Of a stretch of 64,000 nucleotides of DNA, positions 27,701 through 42,100 are shown piece by piece. How positions within the stretch are numbered: the stretch's first letter is position 1; each line of letters opens with the position of its first letter. The notes below the pieces were generated by a model that saw only the letters and a program-made list of their open reading frames with translations, did no database searches and had not been told where the DNA came from. A program made the translations under genes and the position numbers. The DNA is from Labia minor. Its lineage: Eukaryota > Arthropoda > Insecta > Dermaptera > Spongiphoridae. The stretch covers positions 49,014,296 through 49,078,295 of the forward strand of contig OY720346.1 in NCBI GenBank assembly GCA_963082975.1. The letters run 5' to 3'.

Positions 27701-30485
27701 CGACGATAGTAAGGGAGCTATTGTTTTCACACCAAATTTCACATGTGGAGATTTTTACATATCTCCACGAATCATGCATTTTCTTAACAGAAAAAAGTAT
27801 TTTTAGCATGATGTCTGTCCGTCTGTCCGTCCGTATAGATGTGTACAGCCTGAACGGCTTAACGGATTTTGATGAAATTTGGTATATTTACTTAATGCAT
27901 CAGTGGGATGAATTGATCAACTTTTGGTGCAAATCCGGAAACCGGAAGTGGTAGTATTAGCGATCGACGATAAGAAGGGAAGGGTTATTTTCGCACCAAA
28001 TTTCACATAAGGAGATTTTTTTACATATCACCACGAATGTATTGATTTTATCCTCGGGAAAAATCATCTTCATTATGTTTTTCTTAATTTAAAATTATAT
28101 GACGTCACCCAGCCCTTCATGACGTCACAGCCTCGGGTAACGCCGGCAACGCCGGCTACTTCAGCTATATATTATAAATAAAATAAAATTAAAAATATTT
28201 ATGTTATATCCATTTCTGTTTTTTATTACATTAATAGATATATTAAAATTATTTGAAATTGTTTCTGTAGCTGGAAATTAATTTATTTCAAACCGTCGGT
28301 CGATTCGGACCTGGCCACAGGTCAACTTATTTATATTATCTCAAAAATAGCTTTAATCATAAAAATTAGTAAATTTAAGCTTTTGTTCATATTTTTCTGG
28401 TTTAGTATAGTATTTTCATTAAAATTTGATCCAATTTTTTTTTTATTAAATCTATTGTCTAATTTTCTAAATTCTGTAAAAAGTTTTTCTATAGATTTCT
28501 ATAATTTTTTCCCTATCTAATTGATTTTCCCTATCTAATTGATTTTGATATCTATTGGTAATTAATTCTTGCTTCAATTTCATTATTATTTTTAGCTTCT
28601 AAAAATAATTTTTCTTTATATGTGGCATAATTTATAAATAATAGATATTTATAATTATAAACTTTCTTAATTATAGAACATCCTTTATCTATAAATAAAT
28701 TTAAAGATGAATCTATCCATGAATTCCATTTTTCTAACCAAATTGTTTTTTTAAAAATTAGCCTCATATACCTGACTGGGCTGGAAACAAAAAAAAACGT
28801 AAAATTTTAATTTTATCAAAATCAAAATCAACCTGCTTTTTTGGTATTCTTTTTCAAATTGCTCAAACCATTTAACAGGATTGTGTTGTTTATCAAATTT
28901 GTTTAAAATAAATTTTTTACATCATGAAAATTTATTTTATTTACAATTAACTTGGAATCATTTACTTTATTAATCAAAAAATGTTTTTCATCAGATTCGT
29001 TATTCTTTATTTCCGATTGAATTGAATTCATCTCTGTCAATGGAATATTTTTATAGCCAAGGTTTTCATCTTCATCAAAATATTCTTTTATTAAATTTTC
29101 GTCGATTTTAACTCCTATTATCCTTAATAGCCTCTATAACGTTTTTTAGTAATGATTTTGAAATGAGTACCTTGTGATCTGCCAAATTTTGATATTCAAA
29201 TTCATTTTCGTTTCTTTGGAAATTTATGCACAAACAATTTACACTCTTCAAATCGACTTGTATCCATTTTATTAAAAAAATAATTTCTTATATATAATTT
29301 AATTTGTAATGTGGCTTTCAATGAGAGATATTGTTCCTCGGTTTATATTGATTATATTAGTTTTAAAAGAATATTTACAATTATTAAATAAATTATTATA
29401 AATATTTACACATTGTTATGATACTTATCTAAAAGAATAATTAAATTATTATTATTATTATAGAATAATATATACACATTAATAGTTATTAGCAAGCTTT
29501 GCTTGAAACATGTCAATATTTAATGATGCCTCTATTGTATATTATACCTAATAATGATAAAAGGAAATGAGAAATATAATTTATATATATATTATTTTAT
29601 TTTATATTAAAAGAGTAATAGGTTGTTCATTCAGCGATAAGATATGGTATTGGAAGACCGTCGATTGATTGAAAGAGATTTAAAAGAGGCTTTAGGCATT
29701 TCAGCAATATTTTGAGTGTTAATTTGAGTTTCAAAAAACTATGCAAAATTGGTGCCGCATTCTCTAACGATGGAGCAAAAACACTTTCGGATGTTCAGCG
29801 AACTTATTGAACAATCTTGCTTATATGGCAATATAATTTCAGAAATAATATTATTAGCAGTGTAGTAATCCTTGGTCGAAATATTCTATAAGCTATTGCT
29901 ACTTTGAAAAATATAAAACTGAACCCATCTAAGTATATTATATATATTATATATATGATCAAGTATTTTAGCAAGTAAATTTAAATATTTTTTTTTCATT
30001 TTGGAATGGAAATCGAGTTATTTTATATCAATTTTTACTATTTTAGGAAACAAATTTGTAATTTTTAGAAAACTCATTTAATAATTGTTATAAATAATTA
30101 AAAAATTGTATAAATTTGTTAAAAGGTCGAGAAAAACCAAATTCAGCAAGAGGGTCCTGATACAGGACTGAATTATCGACATTGGTTGAAAAAGAAGTTA
30201 AAAAATTTTATTTCTAAATCTTCAATAGAAGATACTAGTAGTCCAATATAAATAATTTTATTATTATTTAATATAATTTTTGATTCTTTATTTAGAATTA
30301 GAATGAAAAATTATTTAAATAATTATATTTTTTTGGATTGTATTTATTGTGAAGCTTTGGTAGGAATATGTTCTCTGAACCGAAGTAGGCTATTGTTTGT
30401 ATGCATCAGCCAAGTAGCGTGATGTGTTTTATGATTTTTATTAAAATATTTAAATATTGTTAATGCAAATACAATGGTCAAGAAG

Positions 30486-30558
<73 letters not shown>

Positions 30559-33500
30559 AAATATTGTAGAGATGATTTTCATAAGAATCTTCTCAAAAAA
30601 TCTTGAGTGTAATATTTCTCAAAATAAATGAAAACATGTTCTACACCAGTGTATTTGTACATATTTTCCATTTATTTAATATCTTTAAAAGTGGCCGTGT
30701 TTAAGTAATATTTTTATATTATACGTACTCTCTTCATTAGGACCTTTAAAAAATAACTATTAAAATTTTATATTTTTCACTAATAGAAAAAAATAAAATA
30801 AAGTGATTTGATTTCATATTTATATTAAAATTCATAATTATGTAAATATTTATTATTTTTTTTTATTATTCACTCTTGTTTTGAAGAAAAAATACTATAA
30901 AATATAAGATAAAATATCAATAAAAATATAAATATGAATGACTTTAATTTAATTTTGCAATTGTAATTAAGTTATCAATTATAAATTTGAAAGTAAATAC
31001 AAAACAAAACAAAAAAATATGAAATTTCCTTTCTATTTAAATATTTAAGTAATTATATATATTTAATAAAAATGATTGTGCGTATTTATTTATTTTAGAA
31101 TGAAATGTTGATAATATTTCATCATCGTATTTTGTTCTTTCTTTTTTAATTCATAATTTCTTTTAAGTTGAGATGATTAATTCAGGAAAATGGATATTAA
31201 AGTGACCTTGTATGAAACAAATAACAAATTGAAATACAGGTGTTTTGTGTTCATGTGATTTATGTACAAACAATATTAAATAAAAGAAGAATAGGTTAGA
31301 AAAAAGGTGAAAGGAGGGGTGAAGAGGGAAGTGTGTCAATGTATAGCAGAATGTCAATGGCCTGACCAGTGAACCAACGACTCTATCGAGAAAGAAAGGC
31401 CTCCAGGAAGAAAGTAAAAATAAATGTGTTTTAAAAGACGATAAAAGAATCATCTTTATCTCCCTTTCTCTATATAAATTTAAAATTTGAAAATATATTG
31501 AAATAAACTATTATATAAAATTATATAAATAGAATTATTATTTATATACATTTAAATTTACAATTTATGAATATGTATGTGAGTATGTGTAATTCAATAT
31601 TCATTTTCAATTATTAAATCTCAAATTTTAAAGGTCCTCTTTGGAATTTATGTAAATATATTTTATAAGAAATTTATTTAAGTATTTTTTTACTCATTCA
31701 GCTAATATTGAGTTCAAACAAATACTATACATGTTTCTGTTTCTTCAAAATCATGAATAAATAAAGTAGAATTTTTTTAAATATAATCAGTATATTTATA
31801 TAAACATAGAGTATATATATAATGAAATTCTTTATGATTTTTTCCTACATACTAATTAATAATTATTAAGTATAATTAATAAGAATAAACGAATTTTTCT
31901 TTGTAAATGTTCATCAGAATAAATAAGTTGACATGTGGCCAGGCGCAGAAGCGACTGACTGTTTTAAGTAAATTAATTTCCAGCTACAGAAACAATTTCA
32001 AATGATTTAAATGTATCTATTAATGCAACAAAAAACAGATATGGATATAACATAAATATTTTTAATTTTATTTTATTTATAATATATAAGTAGGAGCTGG
32101 ATGACGTCATATAATTATCAATTAAGAAAAAACTAATGAAGATGATTTTTCCCGAGGATAAAACCAATACAAAGAGCATGATTCGTGGAGATGTGTAAAA
32201 AATCTCCTCATGTGAAATTTGGTGTGAAAATAATCCTTCCCTTCCTATCGTCGATCGCTAATACTACCACTTCCGGTTTCCGGATATACACCAAAAGTTG
32301 ATCAATTCATCGTACTGATGCATTAAGTAAATTTTCCAAATTTTATCAAAATCCGTTGAGCCGTGCAAGCTGTACACATCTATACGGACGGACAGACATC
32401 ATGCTAAAAATACTTTTTTTCTGTTAAGAGATATGTAAAAATCTCCACATGTGAAATTTGGTGTGAAAACAATACCTCACTTACTATCGTCGGTCGGTAA
32501 AAAAGTAAATTAAATTTTTTCAATATTAAAAATTAATGGAAAAATCAAGTTTTCAATTCAGAGATAGATCGATATACAAATTTAACAAACAACTAGCTTA
32601 TCCGAGCGCCTTCGGCGCTCTTCACACATATACGGGGGCTCCGCCCCCTGTACCCCCGAGTGATACATAGTATTTGGTTGAAAGTCTGTATGTAAAAGAT
32701 TTTCATCCATTTTGTTTCAATCAGTATAAGTAGATAAGACATGTATTTGTTTTCTTGTAAAATATATCTAATCCAAAACATACCTGTTAAAAAGGAGTTT
32801 AGATGCACTTGTTTGTTAATTATCATCCCATGTCCCTTCCTTCATTGTCCACCCACCTTGGTCCTTGGTCTTCCACCGGATGTTTCCCAATCGGTTTCTC
32901 CCAATGTCTAGTTTCTCCAATTCCAACCATGTCCCCTTCCCATCCCAGCCTTCTTGATTTTATAACCTTAACTATATCTGGACATTATATCTCGTTATGC
33001 CATCTCCGCCATCCCCCTGTGACCTCATCTTCTTTTGGCCTATAAATGCTGCGAACAATATTAATCTCACAAATACTCCAAATCGTCTCCCAGAGTCATC
33101 GATAGGGTGACCAAACGTCCCGTCTTTAGGTGCTCTGTCCCAAAAAAGTCTTCGGGACACCCTACTGTTTTTTCAATATTTAGGACATTTCGTAATTATT
33201 TTTTCAAAATTTTTTCAATTTAGTTCTAAAAAAAAGGTATACCGTTTGTCCCGGTTTGGTGTTTTCGAAATATGGTCAACCTAGTCATCGATCAACATGA
33301 AAAATAATTGTTTTATATATTTTAATTTTGATCCTCTTTGATGAGATATGCCCCTTTACTGCATAATAACAGGCGTTACAAAATTACAACGTCGATTTAA
33401 ATTCTTCTCGAATATTATTATCCTTCGTGATTAGAGATCTTAAGTATTTAAATATTTATACTTTTTCAAATTCTACATTTTGTATGTTAATTGTATGTAA

Positions 33501-35113
33501 GTCGTATCCGTAGCATAATTCTTGAATTTTTTTGTTTAATTAAATTTCGGTTGATTTTTCCCCAATTTCTCTAATCACATGTCTCCTCTTCCAGTCCAAT
33601 TCATTTACCTGGCTTAAGAAATTTTTTAAAATTTTAAATAGAGGGAGAGAGAGAGGTTCTAATTATATATATATATATCTGTTTCTATGACAACAAAAAA
33701 GTAAACAAATTACATACATTACAAATACTCTCCTTTATATATATTTCTGGAAAATGGACACTCGCAGCTCAGCTCAGGAGTTACCTAAGATTCTAATTTC
33801 TTTTTTATTTTTCATCATTTGAGGTACCCTTCACCTCAGAAAAATTTGGTTACCTTACTCCTTGTAGTTTAGGCTCTGGAGTTTTTTGCGTACAGACGGA
33901 CACTATCGTATTAAATATATAGATTGTTAAATAATTATAATAACATAATAATAACATAAATTTTTGAAACTAGTAAATTGGTGTTAATTTATTAACATCA
34001 TTTTTTAAATGATTTCTATTAACTAATTAACTTGATTAAATTAAATTAATAAATTAAATATAATAAATAATAATAAATATTTCTACAAGGATTTATTTTA
34101 TTCTTTATTTTTCTTAAATATGATAATCTTAAAAAAAATTAATGAAATAATTATAAACAATTAAAAAATGCGGAAAATGAAATCTTATAAGGAAAAATAA
34201 TAAATGCAAAGTTCTGCTCCAATAAATTTCATAATTTATTCATCATAGTAACAAGATAAATAGTGACGGAGAAGTTTCTGTTCCGGTAGATGAACATTCA
34301 CAATGATTAAATACTCGTTTATTATATGTAAAATAATATACGTACCTACTCTTAAACATATCACAAACATTTATACGTGTCTATAACATACCAAATATGA
34401 AATAATTCTAAACATATATATTAATAGTATATTAATAATATATATAAAAATATAGAAAAGAAAGTTATGAATTTAAATCTCAAAAGAAAGGATTTTCAAA
34501 ATTGAACGAAAGTTTTAATAGGAATTTATTTTTTTAATTTTTTTAAATAACACATTGCTCATTCATTTGTTATTGCAATTTTAAATGTTTATGATTATTT
34601 TTTAAATAGATGCTTAAATTAATCATTTTAATTAAATTTGTTAATTAAATGATTTAAATAGATATTTCAATTAAATTTGACAATGAATAATACACTAAAT
34701 TTAGTTAAGGGGGAGAAATTAATTTTCTAAAAAACAATAAAAACAATACCTCCCTTACTATCGTCGGTCGGTAAAAATGGGAAATAAAAATTTATAAATT
34801 ACTAAATGATTAATGAATAATTTTAAAATTTGTTAAAGAAGTACAACAGAAATTAATATTAATTTTCTATAAATATATTTTATTTATATGAAAATTATAT
34901 AGATTAGTTAATTTATTTGATTACTAATTATTAATTCTTTTATATAATTTGTCAAAATTTTATTATTTTTACTTTCCCGCATACTTCGTATAAGGGAAGT
35001 ATTGGAATCATCAAAAATTTCGACTTCGAGATTTCGATAGATCTTGACGTTTTAGACCTCCCTGAGTCGGAAAATACCATTTTTCGAATTATGTCTGTGT
35101 GTGTGTATGTATG

Positions 35114-35144
<31 letters not shown>

Positions 35145-37143
35145 TGTCTGTAAGCAAATTTACACAAAAACTAATCAAGCTAGGACTTCGAAATTTGGTA
35201 CACCGATATTATTCACAGTTTGTAGATTTCTATCAAAATTTCGTCAAAATCGGTTAACCGGAAGTGGTACTTTACCTACACTGGTTGCGTTTACCTTTCA
35301 AGTAAAGTACCAGTTTGCTTCGAGATATTTGCTTCCTATTTTGTATATAGATTTAAAAATATGAAAAAAATTCAGATACCAAATTTCATCATGATCTGAC
35401 TACCGGAAGTGACATTTTTCCTATACAAGTAGCGTTAGGTGTAAATTATAAATATATATATAATAGTGTTAAATCATTTTACTTTATAATTTAAATTAAT
35501 TAGTTTGTTTATTTTTATTGTTGTTAAAACATAATAATAATAACCTAATTACCTATTTATATGCGGGAAAGTCTAGGGGAGGACACTCCCGAATTTTTCT
35601 TTCTGTAAGTACTTTGACATGTTTGTTAATAATTTTAATGAAATTGTTAATGTTCATTTTTGTTATTATTTCTATTATTATTATTATTTTGTATAATACT
35701 CTACATAATCACGTGAATTTCAATCCGAAGTTCATTTATTAATATAAATATAATTAATATTAAAATTATTAATTATAGAGTGTCCTTTGGACTGTTCCTC
35801 TTAAGTGATAAGTATAAAAACAAATAGAATAACACATAATGTTCTTACTTGATATAATTGACTAATCCTTTGATTTACATAAAATACATTTTAATAGTAA
35901 AAAAAACAGATTAATTTTTTCATATTTTTTTTGATGAAAATAAAAAGAAATAAATATTTAGAATCTATTACACGTCATCATCATTCAAGTATATTTGATT
36001 TTTTTTATGTCATTGTCATTAAAAAAAAAATAAATAAATATTATATTTATGTCAATTATGTTTAATTATTTATTTTTAAAAGGCTCCATTGAATGTGCGG
36101 GTAGCGAACCTGCCTCACATTCACATGATCCCGGGTTCAAGTCCCGGGCCTGGCAATGGAATTTCCCTAGCTGGAGTCTATGGGACGGAGTCAACCCAGC
36201 CTTCGGGAACAACATTGGGGAAAAGCTACTTGATAGCGCCTCCGATCAAGAAAATCAAGGTAAAGGTTGAGAGGACCCGTTCTACTGATCATAGGACACC
36301 TCATTGATATAACCGACTTGATAGGCGTTGTCCTTGCGTAGGACGTACAAAAGTCAGAGGTTTTTTTTTATTTATTTTTAAGATTTTTATTATTTTATTT
36401 CAATGTTAACACTAAAAATTACTATTTGTTTTTATTATCAATTTTATTTCATTTTAAAAAGTTACTTTTTTAAAGATTTTTCTTTAAATTTACACTGATG
36501 TAAAATTCTAATATTCTAAGATTATCTAATCTAAAATAAAATTATTCTTATTGATAAAATGATAAAATAATTAGATTTTTTTTAGATTTTAAATAAACCC
36601 TCAAATTTTTATTTTCTAATTAAATATTATGATTATTCATCAGATTGGATCCATTAAGGCATCATTTTAATGAATCAAGTAAATTTCTTGCAATATATTA
36701 ATAACAGGGCAGTTAATTTCTTATCTTATCTGAAATCCCAAACATGTACAAAAAAAAAAATTGCTACAATGAAAAAACATGGGCTACAAACTAATTTTTT
36801 ACAATAATTTTTACTAAGGTAAATAAAATTTATTTAAGTAAATATAAAATTGAATAATTGAAAAGAACATAAACTTAACCAAAATTTTAAAATTACATTT
36901 TTCTTGTAACATGAAGTTACACATGTTGCATTCTGCTATAAGTGTTGCTATATTTTAATTTTTTCAATCTAAGTTTAATATTAAATATTGGTTTAGAAAA
37001 AAACCTTTATAAAAAAATGAAACACCTTGATTGATCATGGTTGATTGCTTCAATAGAGAAGGATTCAAAGTTCGAGGAGACAAGTGCTTTTGAAATTAAC
37101 ATTTTAAATTTTTTTTATTCTGTTAACATTCAAAAACATTACA

Positions 37144-37181
<38 letters not shown>

Positions 37182-39153
37182 AATTAATTCTTGCAATATT
37201 TATTAGTATATTTTTTACCTTTATTATCGAATTTATACACATGTATCTAAATGGAAAACTAACTGAAAAATAAATGTTTCTAATATATTGATATATATAT
37301 AATATTTAAGAGAGAGACTAATTTGTATTTGTGTAGTAAAAAGACTTGTCAGCAAGATTATTATCAATTATTTTACTACTATTTAAAAAACTATGATTTT
37401 AGCAGAGATTTGTTTGTTTTTTTTATTAAGAAAATAATACCAAATAATATTAATAGCTTCAGGTCTTAATCAATTAAGAACAACGTTTGACAATGTTGTA
37501 AATAAAATTTTGATTAAATATTAATCAGTGGTTTTATATGGTTCCGAATAGTGTTGTGATCCATTACTAGTAGAAAACTATATATTCAAGCATAAAATAC
37601 AAATCTACGCAAAATTTATGTGCCAAAAATAAATGATAATTATTACTGGAGAATGGCGGAGATAACTTAATAATTAATTTCAAAATCTCGTCCTAGTTAT
37701 AATAATAAAAGGTCATAAAATTCTAGGTGAAAACAATTTTATGGGAAGATAAAATATATGATATTAGGTGAGAAGAAAATATGAGAAAATAGAAATTTGA
37801 TGGAAGTGTCTCAGATTAGGGACGATTGGAGAAATATGTATTATTTATGCGAACATGAAATTTTTACTTAGGTAGCACTATATATATATATTATGATTAC
37901 TTAGAAAAACAAATTGTAGAACAACACCTCGAGTATTATGAGAAAGGTCTAATTATTATTTATTATTATTATTATTATATATTATTTGTATATCTACGTA
38001 TATATCTATATATTATTATAAATTATATATACACAGGCGGAAAAAAATTCAAATTTCAAGGAGTGCTAGAGAAACAAAAAAACATTTGGGTGTTTGCATA
38101 CAAAATCGTGGAGACTATTACGGTCATTAAGATGCCACTATTTCACATTTCTTCTCGCGCATACTTTAACCTCTACCATTGCAACACTTATCAAATAAAT
38201 AATTTAAATAGAAAAATGTTTTACCTAAATTTCATTCCTATTTCTTCTTGGTGATTGTATTGAACTCTATAGTTTATTTTTGAGTTATTCCCAGAAAGAT
38301 AAATGTACCATAAAATCACTTTATGTTAATTAAATATATCTTTAATTACTTTGAATGCAAGGATTCCAAATTTTTTTTTTACCTATCTTCTAGCACAAAC
38401 ACAACTGTTGTTTGGTTTATGGTATGCCATTTAGTTTGATTTTTTTTTTTGGATTTTGAAACCAACTCTTTTTACTATCTCGTAAGAGATAGTATTGCGA
38501 TCACGAAAATTTTCGATGTTGAGATTTTGATGTTTTTATACGTTTTGAAGGTTCCTGAATCATTTTCACTAAGGTTGAGAAAAATGTCTGTGTGTGTGTG
38601 TGTATGTATGTATGTAACCAAGATTACGCAAAAACGGTTTGAGCTAGAATGATGAAATTTGGTACATGATCATTATTCAAAATTTGTAGTTTTTTATTAA
38701 CTTTGAGAAATGTAGCTCAACAGGAAGAGGGTCATTACCTACAACGTTTTGATTTTTTTTCCTCTAAAGTGACCGTAAAAATAAAGATATATGTTTGATA
38801 ATTTTACACATGATTAATAATTGTATAAAACTACTATATATAGAATTTCAGCTTGATTGATTCGCTGAAATTACCAGGATTAATTTTTTAACACTGTAAA
38901 TCTCACGCGCCAACACGTGACGTGGTGCCATCAACAAAAAGCCAAACATGCGCTGGTTTAATATTTATTATTTATAGTTTATAATTAATTAAATTTAATT
39001 TAACTATAATATATTATGTTATTTAATCCTATTCAAATTGCGAGATAGTCGAGTGGAGACACTCCAGCTAATTTTAAGGAGTTTTTAACACCTGTATAAG
39101 TCTCAACATTTTAATTAATTTTTTTCATAATTAAAGAGATTAATAACAGTAGT

Positions 39154-39192
<39 letters not shown>

Positions 39193-42100
39193 TTAACAGA
39201 CAAACAAAAAAGTTATGCTGCATCGAATGTTTTGTATCTCCACAGGATAAAGGAAAAGCTAGACTTAATGCTGGAACGTGAAAATAGAAAAGAATTGGCC
39301 CAAAAGTGCTTTGAATTTCTTCCTACTCGTATTGAGTTAGACTTAATGGGTATATAAGTTCATAATAAGAGTACATTTATATTTCCCTTTTCTATTTCAT
39401 TGCAAACATTTCTATTGCATCTTTTTATACACTCTTCTAGTATGTTCCCATTCAACCGAGCATTAATTATAATTCTAAATCTTATCTATTTAATTATATA
39501 TTGAGTAAAAAAGACTGTAGTTTGCCAATAAAACTTTATAATAATAATGTTTTATTTCACAAACACGCAATGGATCATCATCCAACTTACAATAGTCTAT
39601 AGTAAAATATATATAATTTATTTCTTTTTATTATTATTATTCTTTTCTTTCATTTACAACGAATATAATTATTCACAGTGAATACTTTTCTTTTACATCA
39701 TAATGATAATTGTTTTCAGTATATTTGAATGTGTCAATAGTAAGAAATTTTATTCTAAAATATATTTAATAATTAATCATTAAAAATGCTATAGTATTAT
39801 TAAATACATCACGATTATGATTATAATTATTTCTTTTTCTAACAACTTTTCCTTAAAGGAGTGAATGGAAAAGTAATTTCACTTTCAATCAGTGCAAGTC
39901 ATTTTAGAGAATGTTGGTCCATTAGTGAAAGTTTTTTCTTTCTCTTTCTATTTGCGTATATGTGTTTGGTATAGCTAGAGAGTTGGAAATGACAAGTCGT
40001 GATGTGTATTATTATCTGAACCTGACCTTTGTATATTCAAAATAGAGGTCAGATGTAATACAGATTTAGTAGCAGTCATCATATTTGGGACTATGCCAAT
40101 CTTTTTTTTGTTTTCGTTTATTTGAAGTTATTTTATTGTTTTTTTTTTTGTTTTTACTTTTACTATGATTATTTTTTAAGAAATCTATAAACAAGAAGAG
40201 GGAAAGTCAACTTTTTAATATATTGATATTTAGTTTTCATAATCGATCTATAGTTTTATTTAATTTAAAAAAATCAATTTTAATTTAATTGAAATAAATA
40301 AATAAATTAAATTAAAATAAATAAATAAAAGTTATATAAATGGGAATGAATTTAATTTATAAATATTTGCAAAAGCTGTTGGAGAAATAACGTATCGATT
40401 TCAATGTACTGAAATGGAGAACGTCATAAAATTGTAATTTAAGCCAACAAATAATAAAATAAAAATAAACGAATATACTGAATATAAAACTATTATAAAT
40501 GAGAATGAAATTTAATTTAATGGTCATATTTAAATATTATTTTAGAGTTGAAGACAAAATAATCCATCAATTTTAATAACTCGAATTCAATTGGTATAGC
40601 ACCGAGGTTCCCAAACTTTTTCCCATAATACATCGGATTTTTAAGTGATTTAAGCCATGTTTTTGACCATATTTCGAAAACATCAAACCGGGACAAACGC
40701 TTTACCGTTTTTTTTTAGAACCAAAAAATTTCAAGTATTAGGAATTTTTTTCGCGGCTCCCCAGGGAAGGTATAGCATATCTATATATATAAAGGAGACT
40801 GTTTGTATGTATGTATGTAATTCGTTTACCTTTTTGCTGTCATAGTGTAATATGTTAAAATGTAAGTTATTTACATTTTAACATAAAATAAAAAATATAT
40901 TATTTAAGGATTAAAGAATAAAAATAGAAAGTAAATTAGTGAATATTTTAAAAATAAGACAATTTGTGGAAATTGAAATAACTAAGAAATGAGAGGTGGA
41001 GGGGATGAGGAGAGAGGTGGGAGTGTGTGTGAGCGGGAGAGAGAGAGATTTAAAGTTTATATATAGTTCTCCGTGTTGTTCATTCAAGAGGCAGGCGTGG
41101 CCCACTGACTGGCGGACTCATTTTACACAATGTATATAACTCTAGGGATTCCCAATCAAAGAATTATTATAATTTTTAACTTTTTATTTTAAATTCTAAT
41201 ATTCAAATATCATTTCAATTAAATAATTTATTCTAAAAGTTCTCATTTTAATTAATATAATAAAATATTTAAATCATATTTAACTTAAATTATTTTGTAT
41301 TTATTCTTTCCATATTTGAATAGGTACTTCTTTTATTTTAAGGGAGGGAATTAACTATGATCTAAAAAAATTAATAAATGAACTTAATAATAAAAAATCA
41401 AATGAATCCATTAATTTAAATTAATACTATTAATGAATGTTAATTTATCTTTAGTTTTATCAATACTTTTATACCGTTAATTTTTATAAATTGTCTCAAG
41501 TCTCTAACTTTGCATTTTCTCAAATTTTATTATAATTAAAAATATTCAATAAAAATCAAGCAATGAAATTAAAATATCGAAATGAAATGATCAAGAAATA
41601 TTATACTCTATTATAACATATACAATACTTATAAACTATAGGCGGAGGAAATATTAGACGATATCATTGCGGGTTCAGGCCAAATCGATCAACATTAATT
41701 AAGATATTTTCATTATGACAGATATTAAAAAAACTGCGAATTCAATATCTCTGTTCACTAATTATTTGTAGACTTTAGTAAAACCTACGCATGACTCAAT
41801 AGATCCGGATAAACTTTTTCAAATTTTGATCTTAAAATTTATCTTGAAGGTAGTAAAGAAAGAGTAAGATGCGGAAATCAATTGTAAAATATTAGGTGAT
41901 TCAGACGACTTAAATATAATAGGAGATTCGGCAATTGTGCAATTACAGATAGCGAGGAAAAATTAATCGAGGTAGGAAAAGAGATGAGGTTTGAAATTAA
42001 TAATGATAAATAAATATATTTAGAAACAAACAGGAGCAGTATTAACATACAAAATGTAGAATTTGAATATGTAGAAAAATTGAATGTAATCACGAAGGAT

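Larger units (their letters stand above)
32593..33923 (-). mobile_element. Helitron H3, minus strand
   Basis: On the minus strand it starts TCTATATATTTAATACGATA (33923) after A and ends with GAGCGCC-GAA-GGCGCTC, GGATAAGCTAG (32593), then T. Inside are part of the same LINE segment seen in H1 and H2, and a 181-bp hAT MITE. Its 5' sequence differs from H0/H1 after the first bases, so it is a second subfamily sharing the 3' end. No Rep/helicase coding seen. Confidence 0.78.

Noticed and set aside
34245-34310. A possible short plus-strand exon ([18 protein letters not shown], then stop)
   Set aside because: Only 18 codons, weak acceptor, and the minus strand is equally open.
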